Assembly (NCBI RefSeq): GCF_030717945.1
Contig: NZ_JAVAIM010000001.1
Coordinates: 1,239,131 to 1,303,130, forward strand
DNA length: 64,000 bases
DNA from: Qipengyuania profundimaris
GTDB taxonomy: Bacteria; Pseudomonadota; Alphaproteobacteria; Sphingomonadales; Sphingomonadaceae
Direction: 5' to 3'
Below are positions 26,467 through 34,909 of the stretch, piece by piece; within the stretch, counting starts at the first letter, position 1; each line of letters opens with the position of its first letter. A model generated the notes under the pieces. It was not told the origin of the DNA, ran no database searches, and saw only the letters and a program-made list of their open reading frames with translations. The translations under genes and the position numbers were made by a program.

Positions 26467-27371
26467 TCGGTCCGTTCGAGAAACTCGGCCAGCGCCCGGT
26501 TATAGGCCTCGGGCGCTTCCCACTGCACGAAATGGCCGCAGTCCGGAATGCGGACGAGCTCGGGATTGTCGATGACGGTATCGAGATCGTCGAGATTAGC
26601 GGGCGGCAGTGCCTGATCGTCCATCGCCCAGATGACCAGCGTGGGAATCGTCAGCTTGGGCAGGGGGAAGGGCTGGTAGTCTGCTGGTAGCTCGTATGGG
26701 GCATCGAGCGGGAGGACCTCCATCGGACTAGCGCGATAATAATTCAGCATCCCCATCGCCGCATCGGGATCGGACCAGTCCTGTAGCAGCCGGGCCTGCT
26801 CTTCGGGCTCCATGGTGGAGGCGACCTCGCGGCCTTCGAAAGCCTTCATCAGGACGGGGAGGAGGCCATGCTCGCGGATCAGCGGATCGTTTGCTCGGTC
26901 GCGGAAAGTCGAGAAATACTGGCTCGCCTCACGCTGGGCGCGGTTGGTGTAGAGCAGTTTCGGAAACAGCACCGGATGCGGGGCATTGGCGATGGCCGCG
27001 CGCGTCACACGGCCGTTCATCATCCCAGCATAGGCGACGCCCCATGCAATCGCGCCGCCCCAGTCGTGGCCGACGATGGTAAAGCGATCGATCTCCAGCG
27101 CATCGGCGAGCGCGAAAACGTCGCCGATCAGCTTGTCCGGCGTGTAGGCCTCGACTTCCTGCGGTTTGGACGAACCACGATAGCCACGCTGATCGGGCGC
27201 GATGCAGCGATAGCGGTCGGAGAATGCCGGGATCTGGTTGCGCCAGGTTCGATGGCTTTCGGGAAAGCCGTGGAGGAAGATCAGCGCCGGGGCGTCGCGT
27301 GGCCCCTTACCGACGACGTCCAGCTCGATTCCGTTGGCAAGTGTGACGCGCTTCTGCTCCAGCCCGGTCAT
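26463..27371 (-). CDS. Alpha/beta hydrolase, epoxide-hydrolase-like
   Basis: A 302-residue hydrolase with the epoxide hydrolase / haloalkane dehalogenase layout: oxyanion segment HGFPESHRTWRNQIP (about 34-48), the Asp nucleophile in VGHDWGGAIAWG, a helical lid with tyrosines (LNYYRASPM), the acid in IWAMDDQAL and His in CGHFVQWEAPE. An Asp nucleophile favours epoxide hydrolysis over esterase activity. The start at 27371 overlaps the SDR stop by one base, placing it last in the leftward set bolA-GST-pirin-SDR-hydrolase. The true substrate is unknown. Confidence 0.85.
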   Translation of the reverse strand: MTGLEQKRVTLANGIELDVVGKGPRDAPALIFLHGFPESHRTWRNQIPAFSDRYRCIAPDQRGYRGSSKPQEVEAYTPDKLIGDVFALADALEIDRFTIVGHDWGGAIAWGVAYAGMMNGRVTRAAIANAPHPVLFPKLLYTNRAQREASQYFSTFRDRANDPLIREHGLLPVLMKAFEGREVASTMEPEEQARLLQDWSDPDAAMGMLNYYRASPMEVLPLDAPYELPADYQPFPLPKLTIPTLVIWAMDDQALPPANLDDLDTVIDNPELVRIPDCGHFVQWEAPEAYNRALAEFLERTD

Positions 27372-28183
27372 CAGCCCTCGGCCTTCATCTTTTCCATGTA
27401 GCCGCTCGCGACCATTGCCGCGACCTGGTCGAGCAACTGCTCCGGGGTACGGCGTGCCTCGCCCATCGCCTGCTCCATGCCCTGTGCCACTATCACTTCG
27501 CGCTCGCCCTTGGCGACGGCATCGACGATCCATTTCGCCGCCTCGCCCGGCGGGATGCCGTTGTCGATGACCTTATCCGAACGCCCGCGCTTGCTGCCGT
27601 CGGAAGTGAGGGCATTGCGGCTGACATCGGTGGCGACCGATCCGGGGTAGATGACATGGACCTGCACATCGCTCTGCGACAGTTCGGCGCGCAGCGCGTC
27701 CGCATATCCCGCAAGCCCGAATTTCGCCGCGCAATAGGCCGTCCGCATCGGCACGCCGACCTTGCCGGCGATGGAACTGATGAACAGCAAATGTCCGCTG
27801 CCGCGCTCGGTCACATGCGGCAGCAGCGCCTGCGTCGCGGCGATTTGCGCGGTAAGGTCGATGTCGATGATCTCGCGATAGACCTGCATGTCGGTGTCGA
27901 CCGCCGCGCTGCGCTGGGACACGCCGGCATTGGCGACGAAAATATCGACGCCGTGCCAAGCGACGGCTTTGTCGGTCGCGTGCTTCATGGCGTCGTCGTC
28001 GCGCACGTCGAAGGGCAGGATGAGCGTCTCGGTAGAGATGCTGTCCGCGACCTCGGCCAGCCGCGCCTCGTCGCGACCCGAGAGAATAACCCGCGCGCCC
28101 CGGTGTCCCCATTCGCGCGCCAGTGCTGCGCCTATGCCGCTGCTCGCGCCCGTGATCCAGGCGGTCTTGCCTTCGAAGTTCAT
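27371..28183 (-). CDS. Short-chain dehydrogenase/reductase
   Basis: A 270-residue classical SDR: nucleotide-binding TGASSGIG (11-18), NAG in VANAGVS, catalytic Ser in SSIAGK and the YxxxK pair in AYCAAKFGLAGYA, followed by PGSVATDVS. The Arg in LSGRDEARL at the end of beta-2 suggests NADP(H) preference. A C-terminal extension (about 200-270) is predicted helical. It is coupled to the downstream hydrolase. The substrate is not deducible. Confidence 0.9.
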   Translation of the reverse strand: MNFEGKTAWITGASSGIGAALAREWGHRGARVILSGRDEARLAEVADSISTETLILPFDVRDDDAMKHATDKAVAWHGVDIFVANAGVSQRSAAVDTDMQVYREIIDIDLTAQIAATQALLPHVTERGSGHLLFISSIAGKVGVPMRTAYCAAKFGLAGYADALRAELSQSDVQVHVIYPGSVATDVSRNALTSDGSKRGRSDKVIDNGIPPGEAAKWIVDAVAKGEREVIVAQGMEQAMGEARRTPEQLLDQVAAMVASGYMEKMKAEG

Positions 28184-28193
28184 ATGATCCCCC

Positions 28194-29084
28194 TCAAGGA
28201 TAGGTTACGGTTTTGGGTGCGCCATCGGGCAGCGGAATTCGCTCTTCGCTATCGCCCGGCACGTCGGCGAAGCGTCCTTCGCGCCAGTCTTCCTTGGCTT
28301 GCTGGATGCGATCGCGACTCGAACTGACGAAGTTCCACCACGCATGGCGTTGCGTTTCGAACGCCTCGCCACCGAGCAGCATGACCCGCCCGCCGGACTT
28401 GCTCTCGAGTGTCATGTCGCGCCCCGGTTGCAGCACGTTAAGAGCAAACTTCTCGAGCTTATGCCCGTCTAGCTCCGCCTCGCCTCCCACCAGCATGACG
28501 GCGCGTTCGTCCGCCTCGTCCTCGATGGGGATCGCGCCGCCTGCTTCGAGCACGATTTCTGCGTAGATCGTGTCTGCATAGGTCGTCGTGGCAGCTCGTT
28601 CGCCCCATAATTCGCCCATGATCACCACGGCCTTCGCGCGGCCATCTTCGATTACGGGAAGATCCTTCATGGCTTCGAAAGCCGGATCGATCTCCTCGCG
28701 CCCGTCGGGCAGGGCGAGCCAGGTCTGCATGCCGTAGAGCTTCGGTCCTGCGCGGCGTTCCTCTTCGGGCGAGCGTTCCGAATGAACAATACCCTTGCCC
28801 GCCGTCATCAGGTTTACCTGACCCGGCCGGATGGTCGAGAAACTGCCGATGCTGTCGCGGTGGTCGATCGCGCCTTCGAACAGCCAGGTGACGGTTGCGA
28901 GGTTGATATGCGGATGCGGCCGCACGTCCATCCCGCTGCCGAGATCGAGCTGCGCCGGGCCGAACTGGTCGACGAAAATGAAGGGCCCGACCATCGATCG
29001 TGCCTTCGCCGGAAGCACGCGGCGCACCTTGAACTGGCCGAGATCGTGGGTGGTTGGGATCAGGGTCTCGGTGATCTGGCTCAT
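28194..29084 (-). CDS. Pirin family protein
   Basis: A 296-residue bicupin of the pirin family. The N-terminal cupin has the iron ligands in RPHPHINLATVTWLFEG and GIVHSERSPEEE; FVDQFGPAQLDLG is a hallmark. Bacterial pirins include quercetin dioxygenase-like enzymes and redox-sensitive regulators, so the activity is uncertain. Four bases overlap the upstream GST gene, indicating coupling. Confidence 0.9.
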   Translation of the reverse strand: MSQITETLIPTTHDLGQFKVRRVLPAKARSMVGPFIFVDQFGPAQLDLGSGMDVRPHPHINLATVTWLFEGAIDHRDSIGSFSTIRPGQVNLMTAGKGIVHSERSPEEERRAGPKLYGMQTWLALPDGREEIDPAFEAMKDLPVIEDGRAKAVVIMGELWGERAATTTYADTIYAEIVLEAGGAIPIEDEADERAVMLVGGEAELDGHKLEKFALNVLQPGRDMTLESKSGGRVMLLGGEAFETQRHAWWNFVSSSRDRIQQAKEDWREGRFADVPGDSEERIPLPDGAPKTVTYP

Positions 29085-29812
29085 GCGGCGTCCAGCTCCT
29101 CGTAATGGCGGAAAATGCCATCCTCATTGAAGGGGATGCGCGCCTCGCTGTCCAGATAGCTCGCGACGCCTTCGATTTCTGCCACCGCGTCGCGGCAGGC
29201 CATGAGCTTGGGATAGTCGTCGGTGATCGCGGCCATCCGGAGCGGGAAAGCATAGCGCAGACCTTCGACCAGCTGGAACAGCGAGGTGTCGACATGGCTC
29301 CACGTCGCGCCTACCATGAAAGGCCCCGGTTTGACGGACAGGGCCGCTTCGAAATGATCGAAGTACTTCGGAATGCGCTCTTCGCGAAATGCCTTGGCGG
29401 CACGCTTTGCCGCATCCTTCTGGTCGTCGAAATACAGGCCGCTCGCCACAGGGTGATGAGTGTCGTGCACCTCGGCGACGATATCCGTGATCGTGAGCTG
29501 CAACTGGATCAGGTGGAGATCGGTCGCCGGATCGCCGGAGTCCAGATCGTGCTTGTCGGTCAGCCAAGTGAGAATATGCGCGACCTGAGCGATAGCGAAG
29601 CCCATCTCCCGCTCGACCAGATAGGGCGGCGCATAGGGCGCGAACTGGCCGCTCTTTTCGCGCGCCTCCATATCTTCGACCAGCGCCTGCGCATCATCGG
29701 TTCGCGCCCGGTCGCGGTATGGAATCCCGGCGGCTGCCATGAATAGCCGCACGAACTCGCCGCGTCCCTGGATCGATGGCCAATACCAGAGATCGTAGGC
29801 GGGCGACGTCAT
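29081..29812 (-). CDS. Glutathione S-transferase-like protein
   Basis: A 243-residue GST fold protein. The thioredoxin-like N-terminus (YDLWYWPSIQGRGEFVRLFM) has the SIQGRGE feature of sigma/mu-like classes, and FAPYAPPYLVE holds the cis-Pro region; the helical C-terminal domain contains FMVGATWSHVDTSLFQLVEG. Its start at 29812 overlaps the bolA stop region as ATGA. The frame extends to 30121 but that part is opposite or within bolA. Detoxification or isomerase activity is possible. Confidence 0.85.
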   Translation of the reverse strand: MTSPAYDLWYWPSIQGRGEFVRLFMAAAGIPYRDRARTDDAQALVEDMEAREKSGQFAPYAPPYLVEREMGFAIAQVAHILTWLTDKHDLDSGDPATDLHLIQLQLTITDIVAEVHDTHHPVASGLYFDDQKDAAKRAAKAFREERIPKYFDHFEAALSVKPGPFMVGATWSHVDTSLFQLVEGLRYAFPLRMAAITDDYPKLMACRDAVAEIEGVASYLDSEARIPFNEDGIFRHYEELDAA

Positions 29813-30081
29813 GGCGTCGGCGCCGAGGCCTGAATGGCGAGCGCATGAACCCGCTCGCCAGGAATGTCGCCCAGCGCCTTGTTGACCATCCGCTGGCGTT
29901 CGAGCCGGGATTTCTCGGCGAAGGCCGCCGCCTCGATGACGATGGTAAAGTGCGATTCGCCGCTGCCGTCGTCGCCCGCGTGGCCGTGGTGCTTGGCGCT
30001 GTCGTTGATCACTTCCAGCCGCGTAGGCTCGAAAGCCTCCGTCAGAAGCGCTTCCATTTCTTGCTGTACTTTTCCGGCCAT
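29809..30081 (-). CDS. bolA: BolA family protein
   Basis: A 90-residue protein with the BolA fold: EAFEPTRLEVINDSAKHHGH, SHFTIVIEAAAF and RQRMVNKALGDIP...HALAI. BolA proteins bind monothiol glutaredoxins through a shared [2Fe-2S] cluster; His in KHHGH and the C-terminal HAL are candidate ligands. In alphaproteobacteria bolA commonly neighbours a J-domain gene, as here (divergent, 30142). It heads the leftward set bolA-GST-pirin-SDR-hydrolase. Confidence 0.93.
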   Translation of the reverse strand: MAGKVQQEMEALLTEAFEPTRLEVINDSAKHHGHAGDDGSGESHFTIVIEAAAFAEKSRLERQRMVNKALGDIPGERVHALAIQASAPTP

Positions 30082-30141
30082 CGGGCAATTTCTCCTCTTG
30101 CGGGGTTTGCATGGCGAGCATCGCTCCCCATTCTACAACGA

Positions 30142-30735
30142 ATGCGCCAGACGAGGTTCCACGGACGATACGAAGATACCGGCAGGGTCTGCGCCCACCC
30201 CACTTGCGAGGAGCCCGGCGAATTTCGCGCCCCCGGTGGCCGCGGGCACGGTTTCGACGGTCCGGGCGAGTGGCAATGGCTGTGCCTCGATCACGTGCGC
30301 GAATTCAACGCGGGATACGACTGGTTCGAAGGCATGAGTGCGGAGGAAATCTACCACGCGCAAGCGCCCGGTGCGGGTTGGCGGACGGAACAACCGGCGT
30401 ACCGCCCGACCGCCGGTGTCGACGGCATGCCGCGCTGGGCCGATTACGACGACCCGCTCGATGCGATCTCCGCGCGGGCGGCAGGTATCCGCAGCCGCGC
30501 GCGGCGCGAAGCGGAGATGGCGATGGATGGGCGCTTCAGCCGCGAGGAGGCCGAGGCACTGGAGACCATGGGCCTCGGCACGAATATCGACCGCCAACGG
30601 CTGCGTCGCCGCTATTCCGAACTGGTGCGCCGCTACCACCCCGACCGCAATGGCGGGGACCGGCGCCACGAGGCGCGATTGGGGCGGGTGGTGGAAGCCT
30701 ACCAGCTGCTGAGGAAATCGCGCGCAATCGCCTGA
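30142..30735 (+). CDS. C-terminal J-domain protein
   Basis: A 197-residue protein with an N-terminal region containing CAHPTCEEPGEFRAP and WLCLDHVREFNAGYDWFEGM (paired Cys and His that could bind zinc) and a C-terminal J-domain. MGLGTNIDRQRLRRRYSELV and the obligatory HPD in RRYHPDRNGGD indicate that it stimulates DnaK ATPase. The placement next to bolA, with cobS nearby, is typical of alphaproteobacteria. The ATG at 30142 fits the family N-terminus RFHGR; the frame is open upstream but opposite bolA. Confidence 0.88.
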   Translation: MRQTRFHGRYEDTGRVCAHPTCEEPGEFRAPGGRGHGFDGPGEWQWLCLDHVREFNAGYDWFEGMSAEEIYHAQAPGAGWRTEQPAYRPTAGVDGMPRWADYDDPLDAISARAAGIRSRARREAEMAMDGRFSREEAEALETMGLGTNIDRQRLRRRYSELVRRYHPDRNGGDRRHEARLGRVVEAYQLLRKSRAIA

Positions 30736-31176
30736 TCAGTCCGCTTCGCACAGCGCCTTGAGCTGGTCCGCGCAGGCACCCCAGCCTTCCTCGAAGCCCA
30801 TGTCCGCATGCTGCTTCATCGCGTCTTCCGTCCAGTGGCGGGCGCGGGCGGTGTAGCGGGTGCCGTCGCCATAGGCCTCGATCTCCCAGATTCCGATCAT
30901 GAAGGGATCGGAGGGTTCGAAGTCAGATTTTACGGCGTCGGTCGTCACGAAGCGACGGCCCTCGTCCCATGCGAGGAAAATGCCCTCCTGCGGCATTTCC
31001 TCGCCGTCGGGACCGCGCATGATCATCGCGCTGCGCCCTCCAGGCCGCCTTTCCTGCGCGACCATCTCGATCATCCAGGGCTTGGGGCACCACCATTCGT
31101 CCTGCCGGTTGGCGAGGACGTCCCACACCTTCTCTGGCGCTGCGTTAATTCTGCGGGTGATCGAGAGTTCGTGCAT
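30736..31176 (-). CDS. SRPBCC (AHSA1-like) domain protein
   Basis: A 146-residue START/SRPBCC fold protein: ITRRINAAPEKVWDVLAN, WWCPKPWMIEMV and a C-terminal helix ending FEEGWGACADQLKAL. These are hydrophobic ligand-binding domains often paired with small regulators or GSTs. An AAGGAG site precedes the ATG at 31176 at good spacing, which decides the start over 31197. It is last in DUF1428-GST-SRPBCC, the set divergent from the HxlR-type regulator. Ligand unknown. Confidence 0.87.
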   Translation of the reverse strand: MHELSITRRINAAPEKVWDVLANRQDEWWCPKPWMIEMVAQERRPGGRSAMIMRGPDGEEMPQEGIFLAWDEGRRFVTTDAVKSDFEPSDPFMIGIWEIEAYGDGTRYTARARHWTEDAMKQHADMGFEEGWGACADQLKALCEAD

Positions 31177-31193
31177 CGCAAATCTCCTTGGAA

Positions 31194-31826
31194 TCAATCG
31201 TTCGCTTGCGATTGCGCGATCAGGTCCATGTCAATGGCACGGGCTTCGCGGCAGGCGTCGCGACTGGTCACGCGCTCGGCATAGCGGGCGAAGACATCGC
31301 GCTTCGGCATGGTGCCGAAGTCGAGGCCCCAAGCGCATTGGCTGCCGACATAGACATCGGCCATGGTGAAGCGATCGCCGCAGACGTAATCGCGGTCCGA
31401 CAACAGGGTTTCGAGGGTGTCCATCGCCCGGTCAAAAGTGCCGAAGCCGGCCATGCCGGTGTGTTCGTCCGCAACTTCCCAGCCCATGGCCTTGCTCGTC
31501 ACCGCTTGCTCCACGGGGCCAGCTGCGAAGAACAGCATGCGATAGTAATCCGCCTTCTCGTGATGCTCGGGCAGAAAGCCGCGTTCGGGATGCATCTCGC
31601 CAAGGTAGTGGCATATGGCAGCCGCCTCGCTAATCACATGGATGTGGTCGCCATCGTGATGGACTAGGGTAGGGACCTTGCCTATCGGATTGGCACGCAT
31701 GAGCGCCTCCGGCTTACTCTCCCAGTCGACCAGCTCGGTTTCGTAATCTGCGCCGACCTCGTGCAACGCCCAGCGCGCGATCTGCCCGCGGCTCATCGGG
31801 TTGGTGAAGAAAGTGTAGTCGGCCAT
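31194..31826 (-). CDS. Glutathione S-transferase
   Basis: A 210-residue GST. The thioredoxin-like domain has TFFTNPMSRGQIARWALHEV with Ser in the catalytic SRG position, NPIGKVPTLVHHDG and the gamma-glutamyl-binding ISEAAAICHYLGE; the C-terminal domain has YVCGDRFTMADVYVGSQ, the conserved N-capping box. It lies 3 bases after DUF1428 and is probably co-transcribed with it and with the SRPBCC gene, suggesting a detoxification module. Confidence 0.92.
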   Translation of the reverse strand: MADYTFFTNPMSRGQIARWALHEVGADYETELVDWESKPEALMRANPIGKVPTLVHHDGDHIHVISEAAAICHYLGEMHPERGFLPEHHEKADYYRMLFFAAGPVEQAVTSKAMGWEVADEHTGMAGFGTFDRAMDTLETLLSDRDYVCGDRFTMADVYVGSQCAWGLDFGTMPKRDVFARYAERVTSRDACREARAIDMDLIAQSQAND

Positions 31827-31829
31827 GGC

Positions 31830-32192
31830 TCAAGCTCCTTTCGCTGTCGCGGTAAAGACGGTTTCGAACCCGCCGAAGATCATCCGCTTGCCGTCGAACG
31901 GCATGTCGAGCTTTTGCCAGCGCTCGTCTGTTTCCATCGTCGCGTAACAGGCGTCGGCCGTGGCCTTGTCGGGCCAGACGATCCAGCTGAAGACCACGCT
32001 TTCGCCCTCGTCGAGAGCAACGGCGCGGCGCAAGTCGGTCTGCGTTCCCTCGGGAACATCGTCGCCCCAGTTTTCCATCATCGACAAGGCGCCGTACTCC
32101 TTGAATAGGACCCAGCCGGCTTCGGCTGCGGCGATGTAGGCCTTCCGGTTGCTGTCGGGAACTGGCTGCACGAAGCCGCTGACATAGGTCAC
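31830..32192 (-). CDS. DUF1428 family protein
   Basis: A 120-residue ferredoxin-fold (dimeric alpha-beta barrel) protein: MTYVSGFVQPVPDSNRKAY, WGDDVPEGTQTDLRRAV, VFSWIVWPDKATADACYATM and the family C-terminal MPFDGKRMIFGGFETVF. Function of the family is unknown. It is first in a leftward set with a GST and a SRPBCC protein and faces the HxlR-type regulator across 82 bp, so it is the likely direct target of that regulator. Confidence 0.88.
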   Translation of the reverse strand: MTYVSGFVQPVPDSNRKAYIAAAEAGWVLFKEYGALSMMENWGDDVPEGTQTDLRRAVALDEGESVVFSWIVWPDKATADACYATMETDERWQKLDMPFDGKRMIFGGFETVFTATAKGA

Positions 32193-32258
32193 TCAAATTC
32201 TCCTCATCCAACAAGCGAGCCGGCTGCGACTCGCCATTTGCCAAACATTCTCCTTTGG

Positions 32259-32294
32259 GTTACAAAAAGCAACAATGAAGTTACCAAAAGAAAC
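32259..32294. promoter_or_regulatory. Paired direct repeats at the HxlR-type gene start, candidate operator
   Basis: GTTACAAAAAGCAAC (32259-32273) and GTTACCAAAAGAAAC (32280-32294) agree at 13 of 15 positions and are exactly 21 bp apart, two helical turns. The first ends at the ATG (32275) and the second covers codons 2-7. Binding there would block the regulator's own expression and could affect the divergent DUF1428-GST-SRPBCC promoter. Confidence 0.5.
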
Positions 32295-32970
32295 CAATCC
32301 GGGTCGGGGCGTTCATGGTCGCTGGTATGATGATGCTTGCGGTACGGCCTTCGCGATGGAACTCATCGGCGAGCGCTGGTCGCTGCTCATCATTCGTGAA
32401 CTCATGTTCGGCCCGCGGCGCTTTTCGGACTTGCGCGCCAGCCTCCCGGGTGTTTCGGCCAAGGTTCTGACCGAGCGACTGGCTGGCCTGTCCGATGCGG
32501 GGGTCCTGATCCGGCGCAAGCTCCCACCGCCGGTTTCTGCGCAGGTCTACGAACTTTCCGAGTGGGGATATGCAGCCGAGGCGCTGATCCAGGAACTCGG
32601 TCGTTGGGCCGCGATGTCCGCGCAGCATGATCCGACGCTGCCGCTGTCGCCGGTCTCGCTGATGCTATCGATGCGGACCATGTTCAATCGGGAGAAGGCG
32701 CACAGTATCGACACGGTGATCGGTTTCGACATCGCGGAAGAGCAATTTTCGGCGACGCTGCATGATGGAACGATTCGAATTTCGCGGGGCGAGCCGGGAG
32801 GGGCGGACGCGGTTTTTCGGGCTCCTGTTGCACCCGTCATGGCCGCGTTGCTGTACGCCGGGGTTCCGGTCTCGCAGCTCGAGAATGAAGCGGGACTCGT
32901 CATTGAGGGGGATCGCGAGCGTGCGCTCGCCTATGCCGAAATCTTCGAGCTGCCGGACAAGCTGGCCTAG
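32275..32970 (+). CDS. HxlR-type winged-helix transcriptional regulator with C-terminal domain
   Basis: A 231-residue regulator. The N-terminal winged helix is HxlR-like: FAMELIGERWSLLIIRELM, RRFSDLRASLPGVSAKVLTE (recognition region) and ERLAGLSDAGVLIRRKLPPP. Residues about 130-225 form an extra domain (FDIAEEQFSATLHDGTIRIS, then VMAALLYAGVPVSQLE) resembling a sterol-carrier/SCP2-like pocket, which is common in longer HxlR relatives and could bind the inducer. It diverges from DUF1428-GST-SRPBCC and carries repeats at its start codon (32259-32294). No clear ribosome site precedes the ATG. Confidence 0.88.
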   Translation: MKLPKETNPGRGVHGRWYDDACGTAFAMELIGERWSLLIIRELMFGPRRFSDLRASLPGVSAKVLTERLAGLSDAGVLIRRKLPPPVSAQVYELSEWGYAAEALIQELGRWAAMSAQHDPTLPLSPVSLMLSMRTMFNREKAHSIDTVIGFDIAEEQFSATLHDGTIRISRGEPGGADAVFRAPVAPVMAALLYAGVPVSQLENEAGLVIEGDRERALAYAEIFELPDKLA

Positions 32971-33812
32971 CCCTGACGGAAAGCCCAACGCAGCGTCCGG
33001 CCCATGCCCCAGGTCGCCGCTCGTGCGGGGATGCTGGCGAGCCCGGGCCGTTCGAGGCCGAGCATGGAGCGGGCGAAGGGCGGCAGGAGTGCGACCGCCT
33101 CTGCGCCGAGCATCGCTTGCACCGCTGACGGTGAGCCCTCGGGCTTTTGCGTCAGCACCAGCTGCGCCACTTCGCGCGCCGCTGGCGAGGTCTGCAAGTC
33201 GCCGCGCAATTCGCGGAACAAAGCCTCCGCTTCGCGCCGGTCCAGCGGCACCGGATCGGCTCCCAGCGCGCGGGCGATGACGGCGAACTGGCGATAGTAT
33301 TCGTCCTGCTCGCTGCCCGGCATGTCGGGGCGAACATGGCGCAGGTAGCCGGCGAGGAAACTGGTCGCCTCGGCCACATGAACCCAGGCGAGAGTACGCG
33401 GATTGGTCGCCTCATAAGGCGCGCCGTCGGGCAGCGTGCCTCCGACTTTCGCATGGATGCGATTCACCCGCTCGATCGCCGCCATGGCGTCATCGCGGTG
33501 GCCGAAGGTGGTGACGGCGATAAATCGCGCGGTGCGGCGCAGGCGCCCGTGCATGTCGGCTCGGAAATTCGAATGGTCGAGCACGCCCTGCAACGCGTGG
33601 GGATGCAGCATCTGCAGCAACAGCCCGCGAATGCCGCCCACCATCATGCCGACGATGTCCGCATGGACCAGGCGGATCGGCGAATCCTTCTCGAACAATG
33701 CCTCGTCCGAAACCGGCACCGGCTGTTCGCCGCCCTCGACATCGTTGAACACGCCGCGCACCCGCTCGACCAGTTTGAGGCGAAGTTTCTCTGAAAGGGG
33801 GTCTTGCGGCAT
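32967..33812 (-). CDS. MpaB-like oxygenase (DUF2236)
   Basis: A 281-residue protein of the DUF2236 / oxygenase MpaB family. The core is IRLVHADIVGMMVGGIRGLL, LQMLHPHALQGVLDHSNF and RLRRTARFIAVTTFG, with histidines (HPHALQGVLDH) in the positions of the proposed heme ligands of the latex-oxygenase-like group, and ...NPRTLAWVHVAEATSFLAG. The substrate is unknown in bacteria. It converges on the HxlR-type gene with a four-base overlap and diverges from cobS. Confidence 0.87.
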   Translation of the reverse strand: MPQDPLSEKLRLKLVERVRGVFNDVEGGEQPVPVSDEALFEKDSPIRLVHADIVGMMVGGIRGLLLQMLHPHALQGVLDHSNFRADMHGRLRRTARFIAVTTFGHRDDAMAAIERVNRIHAKVGGTLPDGAPYEATNPRTLAWVHVAEATSFLAGYLRHVRPDMPGSEQDEYYRQFAVIARALGADPVPLDRREAEALFRELRGDLQTSPAAREVAQLVLTQKPEGSPSAVQAMLGAEAVALLPPFARSMLGLERPGLASIPARAATWGMGRTLRWAFRQG

Positions 33813-33867
33813 CGCCAGCCAATATAGGCTTGGCGCAGCGGATATAAATGCCTAGGTCGCGCAGGCG

Positions 33868-34860
33868 ATGAACGACATGACCGACAAGAGCTTCGATGCC
33901 TCCGCCAAGACGGTGCTTTCCGCGCCCGATACGCAAGTCGATGTGCGCGAAACCTTCGGGATCGACATCGACTGGAAAGTCCCGGCGTTTTCCAAGCCGG
34001 ACGAGCGTACGCCGGATCTCGACGAGAACTACGTGTTCGATCCGGACACCACGCTCGCCATCCTGGCCGGCTTCGCGCACGACCGCCGCGTGATGGTCCA
34101 GGGCTATCACGGCACGGGCAAGTCGACGCATATCGAGCAGGTCGCTGCGCGGCTCAACTGGCCGTGCATCCGCATCAATCTCGACGCGCATATCAGCCGT
34201 ATCGACCTGGTCGGGCGGGATGCGATCGTGCTACGCGACGGGCTTCAGGTCACCGAATTCCGCGAAGGGCTGCTGCCCTGGGCGCTCCAGCATCCGGTGG
34301 CGCTGGTGTTCGACGAATACGATGCAGGCCGGCCCGACGTGATGTTCGTGATCCAGCGGGTGCTGGAACAGCAGGGCAAGCTCACCTTGCTCGACCAGAA
34401 CCGCGTGATCCGGCCAGATGCGAATTTCCGCCTGTTCGCCACCGCCAACACGGTCGGCCTCGGCGATACGAGCGGACTTTATCATGGCACGCAGCAGATC
34501 AACCAGGGCCAGATGGACCGCTGGAACATCGTCGTCGGCCTCAACTATCTGCCTGCCGAGACCGAGCAGGATATCGTCGAGGCGAAGAATCCGGACATCG
34601 ATCCCAAGGTTCTGGCCGACATGATCAAGGTCGCGGACCTCTCGCGCCAGGGCTTCATCAATGGCGACATCTCGACCGTTATGAGCCCGCGTACCGTGAT
34701 CACCTGGGCGCAGAATTATGCGATTTTCAAGGACGTCGGCTTCTCCTTCCGCCTCTCCTTCCTCAACAAATGCGACGAGGAAGAGCGGATGCTGGTGGCC
34801 GAATATTACCAGCGGGTCTTTGGCGAAGACCTGCCGGAAAGCGTCGTTGGCAAGGGTTAA
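33868..34860 (+). CDS. cobS: CobS-type AAA+ ATPase
   Basis: A 330-residue MoxR-class AAA+ protein annotated as the CobS subunit of aerobic cobaltochelatase. Walker A is [13 protein letters not shown], Walker [15 protein letters not shown], sensor 1 [14 protein letters not shown], and the family insert [18 protein letters not shown] is present. In cobalamin-making species it acts with CobT and CobN; in many sphingomonads cobS/cobT persist near bolA and J-domain genes, and the role may be different. No cobT follows in this window: PBP1A does. The start is the first ATG of the frame. Confidence 0.92.
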   Translation: MNDMTDKSFDASAKTVLSAPDTQVDVRETFGIDIDWKVPAFSKPDERTPDLDENYVFDPDTTLAILAGFAHDRRVMVQGYHGTGKSTHIEQVAARLNWPCIRINLDAHISRIDLVGRDAIVLRDGLQVTEFREGLLPWALQHPVALVFDEYDAGRPDVMFVIQRVLEQQGKLTLLDQNRVIRPDANFRLFATANTVGLGDTSGLYHGTQQINQGQMDRWNIVVGLNYLPAETEQDIVEAKNPDIDPKVLADMIKVADLSRQGFINGDISTVMSPRTVITWAQNYAIFKDVGFSFRLSFLNKCDEEERMLVAEYYQRVFGEDLPESVVGKG

Positions 34861-34880
34861 GCCTGCATCCCCTATCCATG

Positions 34881-34904
34881 ACTGTGTTGTTCGTTTAACA
34901 CAGT
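34881..34904. other. Perfect inverted repeat just before the PBP1A start
   Basis: ACTGTGTT and AACACAGT form an 8-bp perfect inverted repeat around an 8-base loop, ending five bases before the ATG at 34910. In RNA it would hide the ribosome-binding region; in DNA it could be an operator. No T-run follows, so it is not a cobS terminator. Confidence 0.4.
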
Positions 34905-34909
34905 GGGCG

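Noticed and set aside
34882..34903. The hairpin before PBP1A as a cobS terminator
   Set aside because: No T-run follows and it lies directly on the next gene's ribosome-binding region.
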